64,000 nucleotides of DNA from Pseudomonas sp. M30-35. GTDB taxonomy: Bacteria; Pseudomonadota; Gammaproteobacteria; Pseudomonadales; Pseudomonadaceae. Shown in pieces: positions 24,631 to 33,172 of this stretch (its first letter is position 1; each line of letters begins with the position of its first letter). The stretch covers positions 2,976,001 through 3,040,000 of the forward strand of contig NZ_CP020892.1 in the NCBI RefSeq assembly GCF_002163625.1. The letters run 5' to 3'. The notes beneath the pieces are model-generated. The model searched no databases and was not told the DNA's origin. It saw nothing but the letters and a program-made list of their open reading frames with translations. The translations under genes and the position numbers were made by a program.

Positions 24631-25275
24631 ATGACTTACGACGCTGATGAAGAGACATCTTGGCGCGCGTACGCAACACGAATCGACGCCGTGCTGGATC
24701 TGCGCTATGAGGACAGCTCTGGAGATGTTAGTCAACACACAGTAGAGGCTCGCTACTTTAATGAGGCTTCACTGTTCGGTCGCTGCCAACTTCACAAAGC
24801 TAACCGCGAGTTTCTTTACTCCCGCATCAGCTCATGCCAAGACGCCAACACTAAAGTAGACATCCCGAATGCCTACAAATACCTACTGCGCCTTTACGAA
24901 AAAACACCAGAATATTCGTACGAAATCACCATTGAAGAGCATCAAGACATCCTGCGCGCCCTGCTATATATCATGGAACACAGTGGCCACCAAGAGCATC
25001 AGCGCCCCCTGATCATTGCAACACTCTGCAGGAAGCTGTCAGGTGACAACCGCATAGATACCCGCCATACAGCTCACTTCGTTGTGATGCATCGAAGGGC
25101 ATCTCCTCAAGCATTTAAACTCATGATCGGGCGCCTTAGCCAAAGCCTTCTAGCCCCCCAAAAGGCAGCACTCCTCAAGTTAGCCACCAAACTGGCCACA
25201 CAGTTCGAGGCACCTAACGGCGATACACAAGAAGCGCTCGACTACATGACCCAGCGCTTCGCCAAAACCGAATAA
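24631..25275 (+). CDS. Unknown protein, possible WYL-like N-terminal region
   Basis: A 214-residue soluble protein. The ATG at 24631 is chosen over the GTG at 24616 because AAAGGA lies just upstream at normal spacing. Residues about 15-75 (VLDLRYEDSSGDVSQHTVEA through FLYSRISSC) have the strand pattern and spacing of WYL-type domains, which often sense nucleotides; the remaining 140 residues are helical with the segment LLAPQKAALLKLATKLATQF. I know no characterised homolog. It is the only apparently intact plus-strand gene between the phage relics and may be island cargo. About 300 bases upstream hold no gene; its promoter probably lies there. Confidence 0.6.
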   Translation: MTYDADEETSWRAYATRIDAVLDLRYEDSSGDVSQHTVEARYFNEASLFGRCQLHKANREFLYSRISSCQDANTKVDIPNAYKYLLRLYEKTPEYSYEITIEEHQDILRALLYIMEHSGHQEHQRPLIIATLCRKLSGDNRIDTRHTAHFVVMHRRASPQAFKLMIGRLSQSLLAPQKAALLKLATKLATQFEAPNGDTQEALDYMTQRFAKTE

Positions 25276-25340
25276 GCCGCTCTTAGCTACGGCCTTGATT
25301 GCAGACCATACATGGACCTTGCTTAATAAACCCGAAGGCG

Positions 25341-25412
25341 TTAGACCTCGATGTCGTACTGGGGCAGGCTTGGCGCCTGCCCGGTGATATCGCCGTCAAC
25401 GATGAAGGCTTT
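25341..25412 (-). pseudogene. 3' end of an unidentified gene, cut at a palindromic repeat
   Basis: On the minus strand 23 sense codons end in TAA: KAFIVDGDITGQ and APSLPQYDIEV. The wording is protein-like, and the frame is broken exactly where the palindromic repeat (25414) begins. I suspect a phage tail or capsid-associated gene but cannot name it. Confidence 0.35.
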
Positions 25413-25413
25413 C

Positions 25414-25477
25414 GGGAATAGGGGACAGACCACGTTTAAATCAAAGTTTCGCAAAACCGTGCTCTGCCCTATTTCCC
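25414..25477. repeat. Complete palindromic repeat
   Basis: Arms GGGAATAGGGGACAGACCAC and AAACCGTGCTCTGCCCTATT pair imperfectly across a TTTAAATCAAAGTTTCGC centre. AATAGGGGACAG palindromes of this type are dispersed in many gammaproteobacterial genomes, often near REP-associated tyrosine transposases. A second, IS-interrupted copy lies at 24024-24070. Confidence 0.7.
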
Positions 25478-25624
25478 TATACCAGAGGTCTTCAGCCCGA
25501 GTTGATTTGGCGCGTACCAATTATGTACCACTAAGATCTTTTCGTAAGATACATTGCGAGGGCTATATACCTTTTGCATCCGGCAAATAACGGCCAGACG
25601 CTGACGCGTGCAGTCCCGTTGCAA

Positions 25625-26530
25625 TCAAGCCATATCGCTCTTGGCAAATTCCTCGGCCAGGAAGTCGATTAAGGTTCTTACCGATGGTAACAACCCTCGC
25701 CTGGACGGAAATACGGCATGCACCAGCCCGGTCTTTGGTGACCACTTGGGCAAAGTATTGACTAGCGTTCCCTCAAGCATTTCAGCGCGCACCACCACCG
25801 TAGGTAGATGCACGATGCCAACGCCCGCCAATGCGGCTTGGCGCAGGGCCACAAGGTCGTCGGTGACGAGTCTTGGATGATGCGTGATGGTTGCCGTAGC
25901 GCCGTCGGGGCCTTCGAGTACCCAGGCATACTCGCGCTGCACCGAGCCCCAGTGCAGGCTGGGCAGGCTGTTGAGGTCGGCTGGCACCAGTGGACTATCG
26001 AGCCCCTTCAGGAGCGATGGGCTGGCCACCACACATTGAGTGCTATTGGCCAACACCCTCATCACTAGATCACTGCTTTCCAATGGCGGAAAGCGCACGC
26101 GCAACGCGATATCAATGCCTTCCTGAATCAGGTCAACATGGCGATTGCTGCTTGCCACATGCAATTCAACCAGTGGATAGCGAATCATAAACCTGGCCAG
26201 CATCGGACCGACCCAGAAATTCAGCAAAGCTGTCGGGCAGCTCAACCGCACAATGCCTTGCGGCTCTGAACGATTGCGCTCGATCACCTCGGCAGCGCCT
26301 TCAGCCTCCACCAACATCGCAACGCAATGGCGGTAATACTCCTGGCCGATTTCGCTGACGGAAAAATGTCGTGTTGAACGCTGAATCAAGCGAACTCCCA
26401 GACGCTCTTCGAGACTGGCGATACGTCGACTGAGCTTCGACTTTGGCATATCCAACGCCCGCCCGGCCTGGGAAAACCCGCCGTGTTCGACAACCTGGAC
26501 GAAGTAGTAAAGATCGTTAAGGTTTTCCAT
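25625..26530 (-). CDS. LysR-family regulator, divergent from the pirin gene
   Basis: A 301-residue LysR protein: winged helix at residues 1-60 (YYFVQVVEHGGFSQAGRALD, SRRIASLEERLGVRLIQRST) and an effector domain. The ATG at 26530 opens MENLNDLYYFVQVVEH, the usual family entry; the longer frame to 26671 overlaps the divergent gene's leader. It faces the pirin gene across 99 bases, the standard layout for a LysR regulator and its target. Similar regulator-pirin-hydrolase neighbourhoods occur widely in pseudomonads. The inducer is unknown. Confidence 0.88.
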   Translation of the reverse strand: MENLNDLYYFVQVVEHGGFSQAGRALDMPKSKLSRRIASLEERLGVRLIQRSTRHFSVSEIGQEYYRHCVAMLVEAEGAAEVIERNRSEPQGIVRLSCPTALLNFWVGPMLARFMIRYPLVELHVASSNRHVDLIQEGIDIALRVRFPPLESSDLVMRVLANSTQCVVASPSLLKGLDSPLVPADLNSLPSLHWGSVQREYAWVLEGPDGATATITHHPRLVTDDLVALRQAALAGVGIVHLPTVVVRAEMLEGTLVNTLPKWSPKTGLVHAVFPSRRGLLPSVRTLIDFLAEEFAKSDMA

Positions 26531-26629
26531 CAGCGTTCTCCAAATAGAACACTGAGGGTAATTTATCCGGTCTACCGCGCCAAGCGTTGCAGCCTTATGG
26601 TGTTCTCCATCAGTTACAGGAGGCACATC

Positions 26630-27505
26630 ATGAAAAACATTCTTGGAATCTACGACAGCCCCAGACCACATTGGGTGGGAGACGGCTTCCCAGTACGCTC
26701 GTTGTTCTCTTACGACACCCTAGGCAAACACACCAGTCCGTTCCTGCTGCTCGACTATGCCGGACCGCATGATTTTGCTCCTGCGCAACAACGGCGTGGC
26801 GTTGGTCAACATCCGCATCGCGGTTTCGAAACGGTGACCATCGTCTATCAGGGCGAACTGGAACATCGCGACTCGACTGGCAGCGGCGGCCAGATTGGTC
26901 CTGGCGACGTGCAATGGATGACTGCCGCCTCGGGAATCCTCCATGAAGAATTTCACTCCACGGAGTTCACCCGTACAGGTGGCACCCTGGAAATGGTTCA
27001 GCTGTGGGTCAATCTACCGGCTCGCGACAAGATGTCCGCCCCCGGTTATCAGACGCTACTCGATCGAGACATACCCGCAATCCCTCTAGCCGACGGAGCT
27101 GGAACCTTGCGTTTAATTGCTGGTGAGTTTGAAGGACAGCATGGTCCCGCCCGCACCTTCACAGCGATGGATGTCTGGGATATGCGCCTGAATGCCGACA
27201 AGCCGGTGTCCTTGCGTCTGGTCGAGGGCCGAACCACTGCACTGGTGGTATTACGCGGCACCGTGCAGGTGAACCACACGCAAGTGCTCAGACCATCGCA
27301 GATGGCGCTGTTTGAGCGTGCAGGTGACGAGTTGCTGCTGGAGGCTAATAACGAGGCAGTGGTACTGCTGCTCAGCGGTGAACCGATCGACGAGCCGATC
27401 GTCGGTTACGGCCCCTTCGTGATGAACAGTCAGGCCGAAATCGAACAGGCCGTTGCAGATTTTCAGACTGGGCAATTCGGACGAATGAACAGTCATCCGT
27501 CATAG
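26630..27505 (+). CDS. Pirin family protein
   Basis: A 291-residue bicupin. The N-terminal cupin carries the metal ligands of pirins: QHPHRGFETVTIVYQGELEH (two His and a further His) and the Glu/His pair in ASGILHEEFH. The ATG at 26630 has a strong AGGAGG site; translating from 26483 would add residues without homology. Some bacterial pirins have quercetinase activity and others regulate metabolic enzymes, so the exact role is open. It is transcribed divergently from the LysR gene and is followed, after about 230 bases, by the isochorismatase-like gene. Confidence 0.9.
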   Translation: MKNILGIYDSPRPHWVGDGFPVRSLFSYDTLGKHTSPFLLLDYAGPHDFAPAQQRRGVGQHPHRGFETVTIVYQGELEHRDSTGSGGQIGPGDVQWMTAASGILHEEFHSTEFTRTGGTLEMVQLWVNLPARDKMSAPGYQTLLDRDIPAIPLADGAGTLRLIAGEFEGQHGPARTFTAMDVWDMRLNADKPVSLRLVEGRTTALVVLRGTVQVNHTQVLRPSQMALFERAGDELLLEANNEAVVLLLSGEPIDEPIVGYGPFVMNSQAEIEQAVADFQTGQFGRMNSHPS

Positions 27506-27737
27506 CCCTGACGCGGCTGACATCTAGTCTTGAAAGACCTACCCGCAAAACGTTTGCGGGGTTACGGGCGTAGTGCCTTGGCCTACAGCCAAATACTCCC
27601 ACACTACCAACTGCTGATTGAGAGCGCCCCGAAAACTCAGCAGGTGACTAATGAAAACGAAACACTGAATTCACAGCACTAACCCCACTCCATGTGACAT
27701 GCGCGCATGGCATTCAGAAGCAGTAAGGAGAAGCAAA

Positions 27738-28364
27738 ATGACTACGCCCTACAAACGTCTCGATAAGAACAACGCAGCCGTACTGTTGGTCGATCACCAA
27801 GCGGGTCTGCTGTCGCTGGTTCGCGACCAGGACCCTGACAAGTTCAAGAACAATGTGCTGGCACTGGCTGACCTGGCCAAATACTTCGAGCTGCCGACCA
27901 TCCTCACCACTAGCTTCGAGACTGGCCCCAATGGCCCACTGGTTCCAGAGTTAAAGGATCTGTTCCCGGATGCGCCGTACATTGCCCGCCCCGGTCAGAT
28001 CAACGCTTGGGATAACGAAGACTTCGTCAAAGCAGTAAAAGCTACCGGCAAGAAACAATTGATCATTGCCGGTGTAGTCACCGAAGTGTGCGTGGCGTTC
28101 CCGGCACTTTCGGCCCTCGAAGAAGGCTTCGAGGTGTTCGTGGTCACCGATGCCTCCGGTACCTTCAACGAAATCACCCGTCACTCGGCCTGGGACCGCA
28201 TGTCCAGCTCCGGTGCGCAGCTGATGACCTGGTTTGGCCTAGCCTGCGAACTGCATCGCGACTGGCGCAACGACATCGAGGGCCTGGGTACATTGTTCTC
28301 CAACCACATCCCGGACTATCGCAACCTGATCACAAGCTACAGCACGCTCACTGCAGGCAAGTAA
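27738..28364 (+). CDS. Isochorismatase-family (YcaC-like) cysteine hydrolase
   Basis: A 208-residue cysteine hydrolase. The likely triad residues are Asp in AAVLLVDHQAGL, Lys in the NAWDNEDFVKAVK/TGKKQL region and Cys in IIAGVVTEVCVAF, preceded by the non-proline cis-peptide pattern of the family. The ATG at 27738 has TAAGGAG upstream; the frame from 27699 is not preferred. It is closest to E. coli YcaC, whose substrate is unknown. With pirin and a LysR regulator it forms a small cluster that may respond to oxidative or xenobiotic stress, which is inference. Confidence 0.88.
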   Translation: MTTPYKRLDKNNAAVLLVDHQAGLLSLVRDQDPDKFKNNVLALADLAKYFELPTILTTSFETGPNGPLVPELKDLFPDAPYIARPGQINAWDNEDFVKAVKATGKKQLIIAGVVTEVCVAFPALSALEEGFEVFVVTDASGTFNEITRHSAWDRMSSSGAQLMTWFGLACELHRDWRNDIEGLGTLFSNHIPDYRNLITSYSTLTAGK

Positions 28365-28653
28365 AACCCACGCGGTGGCTATGCATAATGGCGCAGCCAC
28401 CGCCCCTCAACATCCATCTATGTGCTCCTCACTCTAAGCTTGATCTGCGCACACGCTTGAACACCTAAGTTCCTGATAAACTACCCGCCCACTCCGCTGC
28501 ACGCATGCTGCACGGTGTAACCCGTTTCTTGGTTTTGCTTGAACTGCGTAATTACTTTGCTAGCCGTCTGCTTTGATCATCCAAACATGATGAGCAAAGT
28601 AGATGGCTAGACGAATTTCAGAACAGCAAACCTGCATTGATAGAACTCAGACC

Positions 28654-29667
28654 ATGCTTATTGCCCCGGCCGTATCCCCCGCCACTGCTCGCACTAATCT
28701 ATCCCGCCGCTTTAGCGTTGCGCCGATGATGGATTGGACGGATCGTCATTGCCGTTTCTTTCTGCGTCAGCTTTCACACAATGCCCTGCTCTACACCGAG
28801 ATGGTGACAACCGGGGCGCTGTTGCATGGTGATACGCAGCGGTTTCTGCGCCATGACGAGGCTGAATATCCGCTTGCGCTGCAATTGGGTGGCAGCTCGC
28901 CGGCTGATTTGGCCGCGTGTGCCAAGCTGGCTGAGGCGGCGGGCTATGACGAGGTGAACCTCAATGTCGGCTGCCCAAGTGATCGCGTGCAGAACAATAT
29001 GATTGGCGCATGCCTTATGGCTCACCCACAGTTGGTGGCTGACTGTGTCAAGGCGATGATTGATGCAGTTGATATCCCGGTCACGGTCAAGCACCGCATC
29101 GGTATTGATGGTCGCGACAGTTATGCAGAGCTGTGTGATTTCGTTGGCACGGTTCGCGATGCTGGCTGCAAGAGTTTCACCGTACACGCGCGCATCGCGA
29201 TTCTTTCGGGTCTGTCACCGAAGGAGAATCGCGAAGTGCCGCCTTTGCGTTATGACGTAGCGGCGCAGTTGAAGAAGGACTTTGCTGATCTGGAGTTGAT
29301 CCTCAATGGCGGCATCAAGACGCTCGAAGACTGCACAACCCATCTCGAAACCTTCGACGGCGTGATGCTGGGTCGCGAGGCGTATCACAACCCGTACCTG
29401 TTAGCCCAAGTTGATCAGGCGCTGTTTGGCTGCGATAAACCGGTGATTAGTCGCTATGAAGCCATGTTGAGCATGCGTGATTATATTGCCCGGCATTTAC
29501 AGGAAGAGCGCGCGGCCATGCACCACGTCACGCGTCATATGCTGGGTCTGGCTCAGGGTTTCAAGGGCGCAAGGCGTTTTCGCCAATTGCTTTCGGTGGA
29601 TATTCACAAGGCCAGTGACCCGATGGAACTGTTCGATCAGGCCGCTCAATTGCTCGAAGGACATTGA
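28654..29667 (+). CDS. dusA: tRNA-dihydrouridine(20/20a) synthase DusA
   Basis: A 337-residue flavoenzyme that reduces uridine 20/20a in tRNA D-loops. Signatures are visible: FSVAPMMDWTDRHCRFFLRQ at the FMN-binding entry, VNLNVGCPSDRVQNNMIGA with the catalytic Cys, VTVKHRIGID, and the C-terminal helical domain. The start is uncertain: the ATG at 28654 gives the usual length, but an in-frame ATG at 28603 is possible and neither has a good ribosome-binding site. That may reflect a 5' end supplied by an integrated element (see the dusA fragment at 19872). tal follows 54 bases later. Confidence 0.93.
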   Translation: MLIAPAVSPATARTNLSRRFSVAPMMDWTDRHCRFFLRQLSHNALLYTEMVTTGALLHGDTQRFLRHDEAEYPLALQLGGSSPADLAACAKLAEAAGYDEVNLNVGCPSDRVQNNMIGACLMAHPQLVADCVKAMIDAVDIPVTVKHRIGIDGRDSYAELCDFVGTVRDAGCKSFTVHARIAILSGLSPKENREVPPLRYDVAAQLKKDFADLELILNGGIKTLEDCTTHLETFDGVMLGREAYHNPYLLAQVDQALFGCDKPVISRYEAMLSMRDYIARHLQEERAAMHHVTRHMLGLAQGFKGARRFRQLLSVDIHKASDPMELFDQAAQLLEGH

Positions 29668-29721
29668 GCCCGGATTCGCCCTCGGGTAATGTCAGGGGAT
29701 CCGCAACGACAAGGTTTCGTC

Positions 29722-30642
29722 ATGACTAGCAAGCTGGATCAACTTAAGCAGTTCACCACCGTTGTCGCTGATACTGGCGATTTAGATGCTATTGCCCGCA
29801 TAAAGCCGGTCGATGCCACCACCAATCCTTCGCTGCTGCTTAAGGCCGCCGCTATGCCGCGTTACGCTGAGTTGCTGAAAAACTCAGTTGAGGGCTGTAA
29901 TAGCGACTTGAACCTTGCCTGCGACCGTTTTGGGGTTGCCGTTGGCCAAGAGATTCTGAAAATCATTCCGGGGCGTATTTCGACCGAAGTTGATGCGCGC
30001 CTATCGTTTGATACCGATGCAACGCTGCGCCGCGCTGAGCGCCTGGTTGAGCTGTACGAGCAAGCTGGGATTGGTCGCGAGCGTATCCTGATCAAGATCG
30101 CCTCCACGTGGGAAGGTATTCAGGCCGCCGAGCAGCTTGAGAAAGCAGGCGTGCAAACCAACCTGACCCTGCTGTTCTCTTTTGCTCAAGCTCAGGCTTG
30201 TGCGGATGCCGGCGTGTTCTTGATCTCGCCATTCGTGGGGCGTATTTACGACTGGTACAAAAAAGCTGAAGGCTGCGATTTTGTCGGCATGGCGGACCCC
30301 GGCGTGCAATCGGTCACACGCATCTACAATTACTACAAAGCCAACGGCTACAACACTGTGGTCATGGGCGCCAGCTTCCGGAATCTCGGCCAGATCGAGC
30401 AGTTGGCCGGCTGCGATCGCTTGACCATCAGCCCAGAGCTGCTGCAACAGTTGGCAGACGATCAAGGCAACCTTGAGCGCAAGCTGAACCTTGGCGCACC
30501 GAGCGAAGCCAAGCAAACGTTGAATGAAGCACAGTTCCGCTGGGCGATGAATGAAGATCCAATGGCCACTGAAAAGCTGGCGGAAGGTATTCGCCAGTTT
30601 GCCAAAGACCAGCAGAAACTAGAGCAGCTACTGAGCAACTAG
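29722..30642 (+). CDS. tal: Transaldolase
   Basis: A 306-residue class I transaldolase of the TalB type, interconverting sedoheptulose 7-phosphate/glyceraldehyde 3-phosphate and erythrose 4-phosphate/fructose 6-phosphate in the pentose phosphate pathway. The Schiff-base Lys125 lies in [12 protein letters not shown], and the opening [20 protein letters not shown] contains the catalytic Asp. The ATG at 29722 (AAGG upstream) fits the family's MTSKLDQL opening; an upstream ATG at 29689 is less likely. The gene is followed by the tandem repeat array and then a strong terminator at 31251. Confidence 0.95.
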   Translation: MTSKLDQLKQFTTVVADTGDLDAIARIKPVDATTNPSLLLKAAAMPRYAELLKNSVEGCNSDLNLACDRFGVAVGQEILKIIPGRISTEVDARLSFDTDATLRRAERLVELYEQAGIGRERILIKIASTWEGIQAAEQLEKAGVQTNLTLLFSFAQAQACADAGVFLISPFVGRIYDWYKKAEGCDFVGMADPGVQSVTRIYNYYKANGYNTVVMGASFRNLGQIEQLAGCDRLTISPELLQQLADDQGNLERKLNLGAPSEAKQTLNEAQFRWAMNEDPMATEKLAEGIRQFAKDQQKLEQLLSN

Positions 30643-30655
30643 CCGAGACCACTCC

Positions 30656-31238
30656 GTAGGGAACGGCAACGCGAAGCTTGTCTACCAAGCATCTGGACGT
30701 AATGGCCAATGGTGGAAGGGTGCAGCGTCTTCCACCCTACCCATCAAGCCGTAGGGTGTGACAACGCGAAGCTTGTCCACCAAGCATCTGGATCTGGGCG
30801 CAGCGGCCAATGGTGGAAGGATGAAGCGTCTTCCACCCTACGCATCAAGCCGTAGGGTGTGACAACGCGAAGCTTGTCCACCAAGCATCTGGATCTGGGC
30901 GCAGCAGGCAATGGTGGAAGGGTGCAGCGTCTTCCGCCCTACCCATCAAGCCGTAGGGTGTGACAACGCGAAGCTTGCCTACCAAGCATCTGGACGTAAT
31001 GGCCAATGGTGGAAGGTGCAGCGTCTTCCACCCTACACATCAAGCCCGTAGGGTGTGGCAACGCGAAGCTTGTCCACCAAGCATCTGGATCTGGGCGCAG
31101 CAGGCAATGGTGGAAGGGTGCAGCGTCTTCCACCCTACACATCAAGCCGTAGGGTGTGACAACGCGAAGCTTGTCCACCAAGCATCTGGGCGCAGCGGCC
31201 AATGGTGGAAGGTTGAAGCGTCTTCCACTCTACGTATG
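30656..31238. repeat. Six-unit tandem array of a 90-101 bp intergenic repeat
   Basis: Units start at 30656, 30751, 30852, 30953, 31048 and 31149. Each opens GTAGGGTG (GTAGGGAA in unit 1), continues with ACAACGCGAAGCTTG and ACCAAGCATCTGG, and closes CTTCCACCCTAC, so the ends are inverted repeats (GTAGGGTG/CACCCTAC). Units 1 and 4 carry the variant GGACGTAATGGCC (95 bp); units 2, 3 and 5 carry GGATCTGGGCGCAGC (101 bp); unit 6 is shorter. The array lies between tal and its terminator, so it is transcribed into the tal mRNA. Single diverged copies occur at 36510 and 46975. Confidence 0.9.
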
Positions 31239-31250
31239 AAACAACTGAAT

Positions 31251-31290
31251 AAAAAACGGGGCATTGAGTTAATCAATGCCCCGTTTTTTT
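31251..31290. terminator. Bidirectional terminator between tal array and rssC
   Basis: ACGGGGCATTGA and TCAATGCCCCGT pair around a five-base loop, flanked by A6 on the left and T7 on the right, giving U-tracts on both strands. It serves tal rightward and the rssB-rssC transcript leftward. Confidence 0.9.
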
Positions 31291-31304
31291 GTATGCGGGT
31301 TCGG

Positions 31305-31799
31305 CTAGCTGTGTTCTAGCGCGTTGACCAGATCATGGAAGGCTTCGCGGTTGGAGTCATTCAAGCCCATAAGAATCCGGTGAGCCTCAAGCACTTTGGC
31401 TTTTACCACCTCTTCGGTTTGGTCTTGTGAAGGTAGATCATCCAAAGCTTCAGGACAGGGAATCGGGCGGTCGACAATATTAAACACCTGATCAAAACCC
31501 ATCGACTGTAAAAGCCGGGTGATGTCTGGGTGAGTCGTGACCACAGTCGGCAGCAAACCGATTTTTTGCCGCGACAAAATAGACAGCTTCGCCAGCAAAC
31601 CCAAGGTGGTGCTGTCGATGCTGCGCGTCTCGGTGAGGTCAATAACGATCGCGGAGAAATTCATTGAAGTGAAGATTTTCTCGATCGTGTAGTCGAGCGC
31701 TGAACACAGGGTCAAGCGTACTTCACCTATGAACTTGAGGACGAAAGTTCCGTCCTGCTCTGCAAATTGGATGCGGCCAGGGCCTATCCCAGGGTTCAT
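31305..31799 (-). CDS. rssC: STAS-domain anti-sigma factor antagonist
   Basis: A 164-residue protein with an N-terminal STAS domain (residues about 8-105). The regulatory phosphorylation site fits TRSIDSTTLGLLAKL, with Ser63 the probable target; the last 50 residues are an acidic helical tail. It begins inside the stop codon of the receiver/phosphatase gene (ATGA overlap), so the two are coupled. The PP2C domain of that partner is expected to dephosphorylate this protein, which then binds an anti-sigma factor or kinase. The symbol follows the name used for the pair in Pseudomonas genomes; the sigma factor concerned cannot be read here. Confidence 0.8.
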   Translation of the reverse strand: MNPGIGPGRIQFAEQDGTFVLKFIGEVRLTLCSALDYTIEKIFTSMNFSAIVIDLTETRSIDSTTLGLLAKLSILSRQKIGLLPTVVTTHPDITRLLQSMGFDQVFNIVDRPIPCPEALDDLPSQDQTEEVVKAKVLEAHRILMGLNDSNREAFHDLVNALEHS

Positions 31800-32959
31800 G
31801 CAAGATTCCTGCTTAACACAAGCAATGCAATATCATCCGGCATCTCTGCCAAGTTGGCCAGTCCTAACACGTCCCGCAGACCTTCAAGCGTGCCGCCCGC
31901 CTCTGTAACCAGCTGCGGAAGCGCCGTTTCTTTGTCTTTCAGGGTGTCGCCTGGCAACAAGTCGAGAATACCGTCGGATAACAACGTCAGACTAAAGTTT
32001 TTCGGCAGTTGCATAGTTTGATCACTGTACTCCGCCTCTTCGAACAAACCAACAGGCAGACCGCGACCTTCGATGTAATTGGCCTTCCCTTCGCTAAACA
32101 TCACTGGCAGCGGCAAGTGCCCGCCAATGCTGTAAATCAAGGTATCGGTTTCTTCGTCAATGACCCCGCCAAGCATGGTCACATGCTTGCCCAGCTTGCA
32201 GTTGATCAAGCCACGGTTGATATGCCCAAGCACCTCGGATGGCTTGAACTCAGGCAGACGCCCAGCTCGTTTCGATTCATAGAGCAGGCGCGTGGTCATA
32301 AACTTGAGCAGCACGGTGACGAAAGCCGATGAGGCACCATGTCCGGAAACATCCGCCAGATAAAAGGCAATTCGCCGGTCATCTACGCGAAAGTAATCGA
32401 CAAAGTCACCTGACAAGTACAGCGAAGGGATTATCTGATGCGCGAAATGCACACCATTAATCTCCCACGGCGTTTCAGGCAGCATGTTCATTTGCACCTG
32501 GCGACCCGCATTCTGGTCTTCTTGCAACAGGTGCAAACTGGCTTCGAGCTGCTCGGCGTAATGCTTGTTTTCCAGACGCAGCCTAACGCGATCAAGCGCA
32601 CGGTTGATCGAATGCTCAAGCACTGCGAGGTCTTCAAGGGGCTTAATCAGGTAATCCGCAGCGCCGAGGCGTAAAGCCTCGACCACGTCGGTCATCACGC
32701 CTGCGCCGGAAACCACAATAATTGGCGTCTCGGAACCCAGAGCGTTAATGCGGCGAATCAGCTCCAAACCATCAACTTGGGGCATGCGCAGATCGCAAAT
32801 CACCAGGTCTGGATTTTTCTGCTCAAAGATTTCCAAGCCCTGCAATCCATTTGAAGCTTGCAAGACGATAAAGCCGCTATCTTCCAGATAAGCCGCAAGA
32901 CTGGCGCGGACTACTTGGTCGTCATCAATGATCAGCAGTGTGGCACTGGTTTTCTGCAT
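31796..32959 (-). CDS. rssB: Response regulator with PP2C-type serine phosphatase output
   Basis: A 387-residue two-domain regulator. Residues 8-125 form a receiver with the acidic pocket IDDD (11-14), phospho-acceptor Asp56 in VICDLRMPQVDG and Lys in YLIKPLEDL. A coiled-coil linker (about 140-180) leads to a SpoIIE/PP2C phosphatase domain with metal-binding Asp residues in SGDFVDYFRVDDRRIAFYLA and DVSGHG, and TLLSDGILDL. The ATG at 32959 is chosen by homology; a longer frame to 33079 adds no domain. Phosphorylation probably controls its activity on the coupled STAS protein. The layout matches PA2798 of P. aeruginosa. Confidence 0.88.
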   Translation of the reverse strand: MQKTSATLLIIDDDQVVRASLAAYLEDSGFIVLQASNGLQGLEIFEQKNPDLVICDLRMPQVDGLELIRRINALGSETPIIVVSGAGVMTDVVEALRLGAADYLIKPLEDLAVLEHSINRALDRVRLRLENKHYAEQLEASLHLLQEDQNAGRQVQMNMLPETPWEINGVHFAHQIIPSLYLSGDFVDYFRVDDRRIAFYLADVSGHGASSAFVTVLLKFMTTRLLYESKRAGRLPEFKPSEVLGHINRGLINCKLGKHVTMLGGVIDEETDTLIYSIGGHLPLPVMFSEGKANYIEGRGLPVGLFEEAEYSDQTMQLPKNFSLTLLSDGILDLLPGDTLKDKETALPQLVTEAGGTLEGLRDVLGLANLAEMPDDIALLVLSRNLA

Positions 32960-33172
32960 GGGGTATCCAGGCAAACTGCGTCGCGGTTGGTTTGACGTAT
33001 ACGTCAGGCCAGGACCGGCAGGCGCGCACTCGGTTCGGATTAAGGCGCAGACGGTACTCCCATCCGCACCTCGATTCAAGCACCCCTGGGTGGCGAGAAG
33101 CTTCTTTACACCCTAAACATAGGAGAGCTATAAACCCAAAGAACAAGTCCCAATGACAAGAGGATAGTCCGT

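Larger units (their letters stand above)
19872..28743. mobile_element. Decayed genomic island bounded by dusA-like repeats
   Basis: The interval between the stray dusA fragment and the intact dusA has the form of an element integrated into the 5' end of dusA, where the incoming copy restores the gene. Contents are mosaic: AT-rich orphan genes, a 5'-truncated TIR-like gene, an IS110-family element, a 3'-truncated phage lysin, palindromic repeats and a LysR/pirin/isochorismatase block. No integrase, phage structural gene or replication gene remains. The left third is clearly more AT-rich than the surrounding chromosome. Whether the right part (25625-28364) arrived with the element or is older chromosome cannot be decided from one sequence. 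Confidence 0.5.

Noticed and set aside
30643..31241. Tandem repeats as a possible CRISPR array
   Set aside because: Units are 90-101 bp and almost identical over their whole length, with no unique spacers, and no cas genes are in the window.
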